16,189 nt of DNA from DAOTZS01 sp034434335 (GTDB lineage: Bacteria; Chloroflexota; Anaerolineae; CG2-30-64-16), in NCBI GenBank assembly GCA_034434335.1, contig DAOTZS010000200.1:1-16189 (forward strand), given 5' to 3'. The notes under the pieces are model-generated. The model was not told where the DNA came from, searched no databases, and worked only from the letters and a program-made list of their open reading frames with translations. The translations under genes were made by a program, and so were the position numbers. Below are positions 1 to 6,854 of this stretch, in pieces (position 1 is the first letter of the stretch; each line of letters opens with the position of its first letter).

Positions 1-3
1 CTG

Positions 4-51
4 CTCCCTCCCCTCTCCCGTTCGCCTTCGGCGGCGGGAGAGGGGAGGGAG
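4..51. repeat. Perfect GC-rich hairpin, first of three in a row
   Basis: Arms 4-20 and 35-51 are perfect 17-base inverted repeats. Inside the loop a second 4-bp stem (23-26 with 30-33) closes on TTCG, giving a C(UUCG)G-type tip if transcribed rightward. No T run follows, so it is not a clear intrinsic terminator. It looks like a dispersed palindromic element; copy number cannot be judged from this window. Confidence 0.8.
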
Positions 52-60
52 TGGCAAAAA

Positions 61-103
61 GGGGTTTTGTGGTGGCGGCCTTCGGCCGCCACCACAAAAC
101 CCC
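61..103. repeat. Perfect 20-bp-arm hairpin, second of three
   Basis: Arms 61-80 and 84-103 are exact reverse complements around a 3-base loop (TTC); the tip reads C-TTCG-G. The arm sequence differs from the neighbouring hairpins, so this is not a simple tandem copy. It is preceded by a run of five A (56-60). Confidence 0.85.
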
Positions 104-113
104 CCTCTTCAAT

Positions 114-152
114 CCCCCCTCTCCCCTGGCCTGCGGCCAGGGGAGAGGGGGG
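114..152. repeat. Perfect 18-bp-arm hairpin, third of three
   Basis: Arms 114-131 and 135-152 are exact reverse complements around TGC; the tip reads C-TGCG-G, a UNCG-type tetraloop. The pyrimidine-rich arm resembles that of the hairpin at 4-51. From 153 to 249 I see only a G-rich stretch and the ribosome-binding site of the next gene, with no convincing promoter. Confidence 0.85.
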
Positions 153-249
153 ACAAAGGGGGGGTGAGGGGCTGTGAAGGCCCGAGGGGGCCGAAAGTGT
201 TAACCAATTTTGAACCATCCCCCATTCCACTACCCTAAATGAGGTGCAA

Positions 250-1332
250 ATGATCAACGAAACACGCCTGGTGCAGACCTTTCTGGACCTGGTAGCCATT
301 GACAGCCCAGGTGGTCAGGAAGCCGAAATCGGCGCTGAGCTCATAAGGCGGCTGAGCGAACTAGGGGCTCAGGTTTTCCGCGATGAGCATGGCAACGTCA
401 TCGGCCGTTGGGATAGCAGCCAGGGCGATTGGCTTCTGCTCAGCGCGCACATGGACACCGTGGGCAAGGATACGGGGATCAAGCCCCAGATACGCGATGG
501 CGTGATTTACTCGGACGGCACAACGATTTTGGGAGCCGACGACAAGTCAGGCATTGCGATCATCCTGGAAACGATCCACGTTTTGCGGGAAGCCAGGCTG
601 CCCCATCCCCCTCTGGAAGTGGTCTTCAGTGTGGGGGAGGAGCTGGGGCTGAAGGGGGCCAAATTGCTGGATAAGTCCCGGTTACGGGCGCGCCGCGGCT
701 ACATCCTCGATACCGGGGGGCCGGTAGGCACGATCGTGAACAGCGCGCCGAGCCAGGATTCCCTCCAGGTCACGGTTTATGGTAAGAAGGCTCATGCCGG
801 CAGCGAGCCTGAGAAGGGCATCAACGCCATCCGGGTGGCCAGCGAGGCGATTGCTGCCATGCCCTTGGGCCGCATTGACCCCGAGACAACGGCCAATATT
901 GGCATCATCCAGGGCGGGGTTGCCACCAATATCGTGCCCGACGAGGTGCACATCCGCGGCGAAGCGCGCAGCCGGGACGAAAGCAAGCTGGCAGCCCAGA
1001 CGGCCGCCATGAGGGCGGCATTTGAAGAGGCAGCCCAGCGCCACGGCGCACGCGTGGAGTGGAAAGCCACCCGCTCCTATCGAGGTTACCGTCTGGCAGA
1101 GGAGACCCCTGTCATTGCTGAGGCCATGGCGGCCGCGCGGCGACTGGGCATCACCCCCCTGCTGGTGCCAAGTGGCGGCGGCACCGACGCCAACATCTAT
1201 GCCGAGGTCGGTATCGCCTGCGCTGTGCTGAGCACCGGTATGCAAGAAGCCCATACCCCTCAGGAACATATCGCCATCGCCGACATGGTGACGGCCGCGC
1301 GCCTGCTGGCAGAGATTGTGACGAACGCCTGA
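250..1332 (+). CDS. M20-family metallopeptidase, PepT-like (tripeptidase T / YqjE type)
   Basis: Predicted cytoplasmic di-zinc aminopeptidase of the M20 family, closest in pattern to the peptidase T-like group, which removes N-terminal residues from short peptides. Visible metal and catalytic residues: HMDTV (H67, D69), GADDKSG (bridging D97), VGEELG (E130 as general base, E131 as ligand), ILDTG (D154), and a C-terminal EAHTPQEH segment carrying the last histidine ligand. The dimerisation-domain motif KKAHAG (H182) sits in the expected middle insert. At about 360 residues the length is normal and the protein looks intact. I place the start at ATG 250, since the AATGAGG ribosome-binding site (237-243) suits it; a GTG at 244, in the same frame, would overlap that site. 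It begins a three-gene run with 15-base gaps. Substrate preference is not visible. Confidence 0.88.
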   Translation: MINETRLVQTFLDLVAIDSPGGQEAEIGAELIRRLSELGAQVFRDEHGNVIGRWDSSQGDWLLLSAHMDTVGKDTGIKPQIRDGVIYSDGTTILGADDKSGIAIILETIHVLREARLPHPPLEVVFSVGEELGLKGAKLLDKSRLRARRGYILDTGGPVGTIVNSAPSQDSLQVTVYGKKAHAGSEPEKGINAIRVASEAIAAMPLGRIDPETTANIGIIQGGVATNIVPDEVHIRGEARSRDESKLAAQTAAMRAAFEEAAQRHGARVEWKATRSYRGYRLAEETPVIAEAMAAARRLGITPLLVPSGGGTDANIYAEVGIACAVLSTGMQEAHTPQEHIAIADMVTAARLLAEIVTNA

Positions 1333-1347
1333 CATGTGACCTGCATA

Positions 1348-2400
1348 ATGTCCCGACCCTTGCCGATCTTGCTGATCCACGGCTTCAACGGAGATCCTGG
1401 CGACTGGACCGACAGCGGCTTTCGGCAGTATCTGCTGGCCGAAGGGGATCTGGCCCCCGATCTCGTGCGGATATTCCGCTATGGGATCGCCGAAGATGGC
1501 ACCTACAATAACCGGGGGGATATCCGCCGGATTGCCTCCCGCCTGGCCGGTGTGGGGCTTGCCAGGGAAGAGATGGTGACCTGCAGTGTGGACCGCCTGA
1601 GTTACGACAGCCAGGCGCGCGGTGGTCCCGCGCAGGTGACCCTCATCGCTCACAGCATGGGTGGCATCATCAGCCGCTACTACCTCAGCCGCAGCCAGCC
1701 TGACGAGTTCGGCACCCTCTACCGGGGCAATGTGGGCCGCCTGATTCAGATCGCGTCTCCAAACCGGGGAGTAGACCTGCTACGCCTGACGAAGCTGGCT
1801 CCTCGTCATTCCCTCCCGTGGCATTTCATCCGCTTTCTGGAGAAGGTGGGATTGGCCCCCGCCCTGCCAGCGGCGGCGATCGAAGAGTGGGAAGCGGCAC
1901 TGGAACGGGCCCAGGCAGAGGAACGGGCAGCCCTGGTGCCAGAGCTGACCATTGACCAAACGGGTTCCCTCCAACTGCCCGCATCCCGCGTTCTGCTCAG
2001 CGAGACACCCGTCTATCAGCAACTGGCCCCCGACAGCCCTCTGTTGGCGACCCTCAACCGGCCTGGTACCATGCCAGAGCATGTAGAATGTCACACGTTC
2101 TACGGGGACATTCGAGTCCGGGTGCGTGTACTGCTAGGGGAAGGGGGTGTTCCGCTATTGGATCACACGGTGAGCCTGGGGGACCTGGTGGTGCCGGCAT
2201 ATAGTGCCATGGAGATCCCTGGCGCCCGTGCCACTCCCCATGCGTGGATCAGCGAATACACGCTCAACCTGACGTTACGAACCGGGGCCTCGGAAGCGGA
2301 AACACGTTCCCTGGCCGGCCTGTTGCCTGCGAATTCCCATGCCAGGTTGTTATCTCAGCGGGAAGTCCAGGAGAAGGTCCTGGAGCTATTAAACCCGTGA
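1348..2400 (+). CDS. Alpha/beta-hydrolase, lipase/PGAP1-like serine hydrolase
   Basis: Predicted serine hydrolase (esterase or lipase type; substrate unknown). The N-terminus runs straight into the first core strand and oxyanion loop LLIHGFNGD (H11-G12). The nucleophile elbow is AHSMGG with Ser103. GDLVVP (D279) and a following PHAW (H298) are my candidates for the other two triad members; that assignment is inference. A helical, charged insertion at about residues 160-195 resembles a lid. There is no signal peptide, so it is probably cytoplasmic. The start is uncertain: ATG 1348 puts the family motif close to the N-terminus; an in-frame GTG at 1336 is possible. Neither has a clear Shine-Dalgarno sequence, so translation may be coupled to the peptidase gene ending 15 bases upstream. 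Confidence 0.8.
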   Translation: MSRPLPILLIHGFNGDPGDWTDSGFRQYLLAEGDLAPDLVRIFRYGIAEDGTYNNRGDIRRIASRLAGVGLAREEMVTCSVDRLSYDSQARGGPAQVTLIAHSMGGIISRYYLSRSQPDEFGTLYRGNVGRLIQIASPNRGVDLLRLTKLAPRHSLPWHFIRFLEKVGLAPALPAAAIEEWEAALERAQAEERAALVPELTIDQTGSLQLPASRVLLSETPVYQQLAPDSPLLATLNRPGTMPEHVECHTFYGDIRVRVRVLLGEGGVPLLDHTVSLGDLVVPAYSAMEIPGARATPHAWISEYTLNLTLRTGASEAETRSLAGLLPANSHARLLSQREVQEKVLELLNP

Positions 2401-2415
2401 AAAGGAGAGGTACCG

Positions 2416-3120
2416 TTGCGAGCTTTTCTGGTTGCCATCCGGGCCGTTGTAACCTTTTACAACGACCTGTTCTTGCTGGTGGGGATGAGCGTGCTGTGGT
2501 GGTTGACGGGCGGCATCTTCGTGGCCGCGGTGGTGGTGCTGGGCTGGCCGATGTTGGAGATCAACGGCCCATGGTGGCTGATGCCGTTGCTGGCCATTCC
2601 GGCCGGCCCGGCCACTGCTGGCCTGGCAAACGTCGCCCGTCGCTCGGCCCGTGAGCTGCATGTTGACCGCAGCTTTTTCTTCGACGGGCTGCGCACCTAC
2701 TGGCGCCAGGCATTGGCGCTCAGTGCCATCAGCATGGGGGGCCTCAGCCTGCTGCTCCTGAACCTGCTCTTCTATCTCACCCGCATGAGTGGGCTCCTGC
2801 AGATGGTGGCTATCCTGTGGTTGTATCTGATCATCCTGTGGATGAGCATGCAGGTTTACCTCTACCCTGTGCTGGTGGGCCTGGAGGAGCCATCGGTGTG
2901 GGCCGCGCTGCGCACCTCTCTGGTGCTGGTATTGGCCAACCCCCTGTTCTCCATTATCCTGGTCCTTTTGGCCATCCTCCTCACCGGCATCAGCATTGTG
3001 CTGGCCATCTTGCTCTTATTCGCCTGGCCGGCCCTGGTGGTGTTGCTGGGGGAACACGCGCTGAAGCTGCTGGTAGAGCGGGCTCAGGCCTCCAAACCAG
3101 GGCAGGGTACGGGAAGTTGA
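2416..3120 (+). CDS. Multi-pass membrane protein, DUF624/YesL-like
   Basis: About 234 residues with five or six hydrophobic segments (roughly 18-43, 52-72, 97-120, 122-150, 165-205). The PAGPATAGL segment followed by a soluble loop with SFFFDGLRTYWRQAL resembles the DUF624/YesL family of bacterial inner-membrane proteins, which are often found near carbohydrate ABC transporters but have no established biochemical role. The start is a TTG at 2416; this is decided by a strong ribosome-binding site, AAAGGAGAGG (2401-2410), five bases before it, overlapping the end of the hydrolase gene. It is the third gene of a compact run, and its stop is only 13 bases from the stop of the convergent gene. No terminator hairpin is visible between them. 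Family assignment is from pattern only. Confidence 0.72.
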   Translation: MRAFLVAIRAVVTFYNDLFLLVGMSVLWWLTGGIFVAAVVVLGWPMLEINGPWWLMPLLAIPAGPATAGLANVARRSARELHVDRSFFFDGLRTYWRQALALSAISMGGLSLLLLNLLFYLTRMSGLLQMVAILWLYLIILWMSMQVYLYPVLVGLEEPSVWAALRTSLVLVLANPLFSIILVLLAILLTGISIVLAILLLFAWPALVVLLGEHALKLLVERAQASKPGQGTGS

Positions 3121-3133
3121 ACCCAGCCGCGCT

Positions 3134-4159
3134 TCACGCAAAGAGCTTCGTGATCTCGTCAGCGGGAAAGGTTGGCCAGGGAACCCGTTCGCCGTTGCGA
3201 TGGGCTACAAGCCCTTCTGTGGGTGGGGCCACATGCCCGATGACGCGCGCGGGATAACCGGAGTCGGTCAGCACGGCGAGCAACTGCTCAGCGTGCAGGG
3301 CGGGCAGGGTTAGCAGGATGGCACCTGAGGCAATGGTGCCCAGCGGGTCCAGTCCAAATTCCCGGCACAGGAGTTCCCCTTCTGGCAGCACGGGGATGGC
3401 ATCCAGGTCCACGACCAGGCCGGTGCCCGCGGCGCGCGCGATCTCCAGCAGCCCGGTTATGATCCCTCCTTCGGTTGGGTCGTGCATGGCATGCACCGGC
3501 GCAGTGGCGGCGGCCAGCAAGGCTGGTTGAACTACACTGATGCCGGGGCAGTGCAGGAAGCCTTGGGCCCGGGTGATGAACTCCTCAGGATAACCTCGGA
3601 GACGCAACTCTGCCGCGCGCTCCAGGGCGATCAACGCTGTCCCTTCGATGGGCACTTGCTTGACCAGCACGATGGCATCGCCAACCTGAGCCCCTGCGCT
3701 GGTGATCAGGTGGTCGGGGAGCACCTCGCCGAGCATCGTGCCCGAGACAATTGGGCGGTCCAGGTTGACGGTGATCTCGGTATGCCCGCCTGCCAGGCTG
3801 ACGCCGAGCGCCTGGCAGGCCTCGTAGATCTGGGCGAAGATAGCCTCTGCCATGCTGGCGGTAGCCAGGCCGGCCGGCAGGAGTACTGTGGCCAGAAACC
3901 AGCGCGGCTGCGCACCCATGACTGCCACATCATTGGCATTCACGTTGACCGCATACCAACCGATTTCACTGGTGGCAAAGGTGATCGGATCGGTCTTGGC
4001 TACCAGGTAACGGTCACCCAGGTCGAAGACCGCTGCATCCTCGCCCGCACGCGGGCCAACGACGATCCGTGGGTCGTGCGGAGAGAAGCGCAGAAGCAGC
4101 TTTTCCAGGAGGGGGAGGGGAAGTTTCCCGGCTGGCAGCAATTCAGGTGGTTGTGACAT
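3134..4159 (-). CDS. AIR synthase-related protein (PurM/HypE superfamily)
   Basis: A 341-residue protein with the PurM fold pattern: an N-terminal ATP-binding half with GEDAAVF and a glycine-rich loop, the segment YAVNVNANDVAVMGAQPRW that is typical of AIR synthase, SelD and HypE relatives, then GGHTEI, and a C-terminal half with HDPTEGGIITGL. These families form ATP-dependent phosphorylated or dehydrated intermediates. It resembles HypE most, but the C-terminus (DEITKLFA) lacks the conserved Pro-Arg-x-Cys tail on which HypE builds the cyanide ligand, and no hydrogenase genes are nearby. I therefore call it a HypE-like AIR synthase paralogue of unknown substrate. ATG 4159 follows GGTGAGG on the minus strand with a 4-base spacer. 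It is monocistronic here and convergent with the DUF624-like gene. Confidence 0.8.
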   Translation of the reverse strand: MSQPPELLPAGKLPLPLLEKLLLRFSPHDPRIVVGPRAGEDAAVFDLGDRYLVAKTDPITFATSEIGWYAVNVNANDVAVMGAQPRWFLATVLLPAGLATASMAEAIFAQIYEACQALGVSLAGGHTEITVNLDRPIVSGTMLGEVLPDHLITSAGAQVGDAIVLVKQVPIEGTALIALERAAELRLRGYPEEFITRAQGFLHCPGISVVQPALLAAATAPVHAMHDPTEGGIITGLLEIARAAGTGLVVDLDAIPVLPEGELLCREFGLDPLGTIASGAILLTLPALHAEQLLAVLTDSGYPARVIGHVAPPTEGLVAHRNGERVPWPTFPADEITKLFA

Positions 4160-4194
4160 AAGACCTCACCGCGGTGATGTGGTAGGCGTAGGCA

Positions 4195-4228
4195 CCTGGT
4201 TTGTCGGGACCAAAGGGCCCGACCCAGG
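4195..4228 (-). promoter_or_regulatory. Stem-loop at the 5' end of the AIR-synthase-like transcript
   Basis: Bases 4203-4208 pair with 4218-4223 (6 bp) and 4195-4199 with 4224-4228 (5 bp), separated by a 3-base bulge. The structure would start within a few bases of the predicted transcription start (about 4231, minus strand). It could protect the 5' end; a regulatory role is a guess. A perfect 10-base palindrome (4167-4176) lies over the ribosome-binding site of the same gene. Confidence 0.45.
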
Positions 4229-4237
4229 GCTGGCGCG

Positions 4238-4267
4238 AGTATAACGCAGAGTGGGGGGCGGTGTCAA
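4238..4267 (-). promoter_or_regulatory. Sigma-70-type promoter for the AIR-synthase-like gene
   Basis: On the minus strand the -35 box is a consensus TTGACA (4267-4262) and the -10 box TATACT (4243-4238), with an 18-base spacer. Predicted start near 4231 leaves a leader of about 70 bases. It is one of the best promoter matches in the window. Confidence 0.7.
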
Positions 4268-4273
4268 TGTGGT

Positions 4274-4302
4274 TTCCCAGCGGTGTCATTTGGGGTTATA
4301 AT
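4274..4302 (+). promoter_or_regulatory. Candidate promoter for the ECF operon
   Basis: A consensus TATAAT lies at 4297-4302. The matching -35 position (4274-4279, TTTCCC) is weak. If used, transcription would start near 4309 and give a leader of about 165 bases containing the foldback at 4344-4416. It is back-to-back with the minus-strand promoter at 4238-4267. Confidence 0.45.
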
Positions 4303-4343
4303 CAGTAACAGGGGTTAGCGGACGGGATTTATGGGCGAGGAGT

Positions 4344-4416
4344 GCAGGGGCAGGCCCCAACTTGTTGGGGGCTCTGGTGCAGCATCCGCGACAAGTTGGG
4401 GAGTCCTGCCCCTGCC
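4344..4416. repeat. Foldback element in the ECF leader, with two alternative stems
   Basis: Left arm 4344-4365 pairs with 4391-4415 over 22 bp, interrupted only by a 3-base bulge (4402-4404). Within the left side, CCCCAAC (4355-4361) can instead pair with GTTGGGG (4364-4370) over a 2-base loop. The two pairings exclude each other. It shares GGGGCAGG and a CTTGT core with hairpins in the 9602-10168 block, so it may be a dispersed repeat; a leader regulatory role is possible. The rest of the 4160-4475 gap holds the promoters listed and a 10-base palindrome (4451-4460) just before the ribosome-binding site. Confidence 0.7.
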
Positions 4417-4475
4417 ATATGGTTAACCTGCCCGTCAAACTAGCCTTGACATAACGTTATGGAGGGAGAGCCAAC

Positions 4476-5009
4476 ATGAATCGTGTGTCACCTGCCATGA
4501 TCGCTGTTACCGCCCTGCTCATCGCGCTGACGACCGTCTTTACCCTGGTTGTGCGCGTGCCTGTTCCGGCGACGCAGGGCTACGTCAATCTTTCGGATGT
4601 GGCAATCACCTTCACGGGGCTGGTCTTCGGGCCCTGGGTGGGGCTGGCGGCAGGGGGAGTGGGGACGGCCCTGGCTGATCTGCTGGGGGGTTACGCTCAG
4701 TTCGCCTGGCTCAGCCTGATTGCCCATGGGGCGGAGGGACTGCTAATCGGGTTACTGGGCCGCGGCCGGCGTACCTTGCCGGCCATGGTGGTGGCCTGGT
4801 TGGTAGGGGCTCTGGCCATGATCGCCGGCTACTTGCTGGGCGAAGGCCTGGTTCTGACCGGCTGGCCGGCCGCCCTGGCTGAGGTCCCCATGAATATCCT
4901 GCAGGTCGTTGTTGGCGTTGTAGTGGGCATCCCACTGGTGCTGGCCGTACGGCGTGCCTACCCGCCCGTTGACCGGCTGGGCCAGCGGCGGACATGGCGC
5001 GAGGAGTGA
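4476..5009 (+). CDS. ECF transporter substrate-binding (S) component
   Basis: A 177-residue, very hydrophobic protein with about six membrane segments. The stretch GYVNLSDVAITFTGLVFGP followed by GGVGTALADLLGGYAQFA matches the ECF S-component family often annotated as riboflavin-type (PF07155-like): a glycine/aspartate-rich loop, then a short helix lining the binding pocket. S components bind a vitamin or similar small molecule and dock onto the shared EcfT-EcfA module. The immediate neighbours supply that module, so this is a dedicated (group I-like) ECF importer. The substrate cannot be read from sequence; riboflavin is not established. ATG 4476 follows GGAGGGAG (4461-4468). No known vitamin riboswitch was recognised in the leader. 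Confidence 0.85.
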   Translation: MNRVSPAMIAVTALLIALTTVFTLVVRVPVPATQGYVNLSDVAITFTGLVFGPWVGLAAGGVGTALADLLGGYAQFAWLSLIAHGAEGLLIGLLGRGRRTLPAMVVAWLVGALAMIAGYLLGEGLVLTGWPAALAEVPMNILQVVVGVVVGIPLVLAVRRAYPPVDRLGQRRTWREE

Positions 5010-5025
5010 GGGCCTGCAGTAGCGG

Positions 5026-6831
5026 ATGGGACAGCATCAGACACCCGACATCGTTGTACGAGACCTCTCCTATAGCTATCCACCTCTGACCGACCACGGC
5101 GAGCCAGTGCCAGTCCTGCGTGGAGTCAACTTCGAGGTCAGCCGGGGGGAGTTTGTGGCCTTGCTGGGCCGGGTTGGCGCTGGCAAAACAACGCTCTGCA
5201 TGGCACTCAATGGCCTGGTGCCTCATGCCACGGGCGGCATCTTCCATGGCGATGTGGTCGTGCTGGGCCTTAACACCAAAAAGCACCCGGTGGCCGATAT
5301 GGCTCGCTTTGTGGGCATGGTGTTCCAGGACCCAGAAAGCCAGCTTGTGCAGATGCGCGTGGAAGATGAGGTCGCTTTTGGCCCGGAGAACCTGGGCATA
5401 CCGCCGGCTGAGATCGAAGCGCGCGTGACCTGGGCGCTGGAAGCAGTGGGGCTGTCGGACTACCGGGACCGTTCGCCGTTGATGCTCTCAGGTGGCGAGC
5501 AGCAGCGTGTGGCGATAGCCGCCATGCTGGCCATGCGCCCCCAGGTCCTGGTGCTGGACGAGCCAACTGCCAACCTGGATCCGGCCGGCAAGTCGGCGGT
5601 TTTTGCCGTGCTGTCAGAGCTGGCCCATAAACATCAAATCACGATCTTCATGGCCACCCAGGAACTGGAGCGGATTGCGCGCTTTGCGGACCGGGTGTTG
5701 GTGCTGCACGAGGGGCGGATCGCCCTTGATGGTGCGCCGGCCGAGGTCTTTCAGCATGTGGCAGAACTGACGGAGTGGGGGATCGGGGTACCCCAGTTGG
5801 TAGAGCTGGGACATCTGCTGACGCAATGCACCGGGCGCTCCTATCGGTTCACGGGCATGGCTGATGCTTACCGGCAGTTGCGGCATCAGGCGCGCAAGGT
5901 GCGCATGCATAAGGTGAAAGCAGTGCCGGCATCGTCACCTGAGCCGCGCATCAACCCTCTGGCCGAGAAGTCTCAGATTGTGGTGGAAGGGGTGTCTTAC
6001 GTCTATCCAGACGGCACGGTGGCTTTACGGGACATCAATCTGAGCGTGCCCAGGGGGGACTTCATAGCTTTGCTCGGCCCCAATGGCTCGGGCAAGACCA
6101 CTTTGGCCAAGCATTTCGACGGGTTGCTCAAGCCGACTACGGGCCGGGTCCTGGTGGCGCGGCGTGATACACGGGTGACGCCGGTGGCAGAGCTGGCGCG
6201 GCTGGTAGGGTATGTGTTCCAGAACCCCGATCATCAGATTTTCGCGCCGACCGTTTGGGAGGAAGTTGCCTTTGGCCCGCGCATGCAGCAGTTGCCGGCC
6301 TCCATTGTAGAACAGCGAGTATCAGAGGTTTTAGCGCGTCTGGGCCTGACAGAGTATGCCAGCCTGCCTCCGGCGGTGCTCGGCTTTGGCCAGCGCCGCA
6401 AGGTTGCCCTGGCGTCGGTGATAGTGACCCAGCCCGAAGCATTGATCCTGGATGAGCCGACCGGTGGTCTGGATGGGCGCAGCCGGGAGGAGCTGATGAA
6501 GCTGGTGCTGGAGTTCAACCGCCTGGGTCGCACGGTGGTGTTGATCACCCACGATATGCGTCTGGTCGCGGAATACACCACACGGGCTGTGGTGCTGCTC
6601 AACGGAAGTATGCTCTTTGACGGCTCAACCCAGGAGCTCTTCAGCAATGCAGAAGTTCTGGAACAGGCTCGCCTGACCTTGCCTCCGGTTACCCGGCTGG
6701 CCAATCGTTTGAGCGCAGAGGGGATGGCCGCAGGTGTTTTGACAGCTTCCGAGTTCGCCGGGGCCTGGCAGTCGAGACTACATGCCGCGCGCAAGGGGAA
6801 GAAGAAAGCGCATCGGGAGCCAGCCAGGTAA
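5026..6831 (+). CDS. ECF transporter double ATPase, two NBDs fused (EcfA-EcfA')
   Basis: Cytoplasmic energising subunit of the ECF importer, carrying two ABC ATPase domains in one 601-residue chain. Domain 1: Walker A GRVGAGKTT (48-56), Q-loop Q101, signature LSGGE (154-158), Walker B D178-E179, and Gln212 where the switch histidine belongs. Domain 2: Walker A GPNGSGKTT (351-359), Q399, signature LGFGQ (452-456) instead of LSGGQ, Walker B D476-E477, switch H509. A linker of about 70 residues joins them. In ABC dimers each ATP site uses Walker A and the switch of one domain with the signature of the other, so both departures fall in the same site, leaving one canonical site. The C-terminus is a basic tail. 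ATG 5026 lies 16 bases after the S-component stop and has no strong Shine-Dalgarno; translational coupling is likely. Confidence 0.9.
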   Translation: MGQHQTPDIVVRDLSYSYPPLTDHGEPVPVLRGVNFEVSRGEFVALLGRVGAGKTTLCMALNGLVPHATGGIFHGDVVVLGLNTKKHPVADMARFVGMVFQDPESQLVQMRVEDEVAFGPENLGIPPAEIEARVTWALEAVGLSDYRDRSPLMLSGGEQQRVAIAAMLAMRPQVLVLDEPTANLDPAGKSAVFAVLSELAHKHQITIFMATQELERIARFADRVLVLHEGRIALDGAPAEVFQHVAELTEWGIGVPQLVELGHLLTQCTGRSYRFTGMADAYRQLRHQARKVRMHKVKAVPASSPEPRINPLAEKSQIVVEGVSYVYPDGTVALRDINLSVPRGDFIALLGPNGSGKTTLAKHFDGLLKPTTGRVLVARRDTRVTPVAELARLVGYVFQNPDHQIFAPTVWEEVAFGPRMQQLPASIVEQRVSEVLARLGLTEYASLPPAVLGFGQRRKVALASVIVTQPEALILDEPTGGLDGRSREELMKLVLEFNRLGRTVVLITHDMRLVAEYTTRAVVLLNGSMLFDGSTQELFSNAEVLEQARLTLPPVTRLANRLSAEGMAAGVLTASEFAGAWQSRLHAARKGKKKAHREPAR

Positions 6832-6854
6832 TCAGATGTCTGGGAGAGGCAGAA

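Noticed and set aside
682..1653. Long open frame of 323 codons on the minus strand, antisense to the peptidase
   Set aside because: It is rich in Gly, His, Gln and Arg with no domain pattern, and is fully explained as the shadow of a high-GC gene with clear motifs on the plus strand.
3134..4159. HypE (hydrogenase maturation) or SelD
   Set aside because: It lacks the HypE C-terminal cysteine motif and the SelD N-terminal Cys/Sec loop, and has no matching neighbours.
4446..4451. TTGACA just upstream of the ECF S-component as a -35 box
   Set aside because: The matching -10 position falls in the ribosome-binding and start region with no TATAAT-like sequence, so it cannot serve this gene.
4303..4475. 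Known vitamin riboswitch (TPP, cobalamin, FMN, preQ1) in the ECF leader
   Set aside because: I could not find the conserved boxes of these classes by eye; the only clear structure is the foldback element. A covariance-model scan would settle it.
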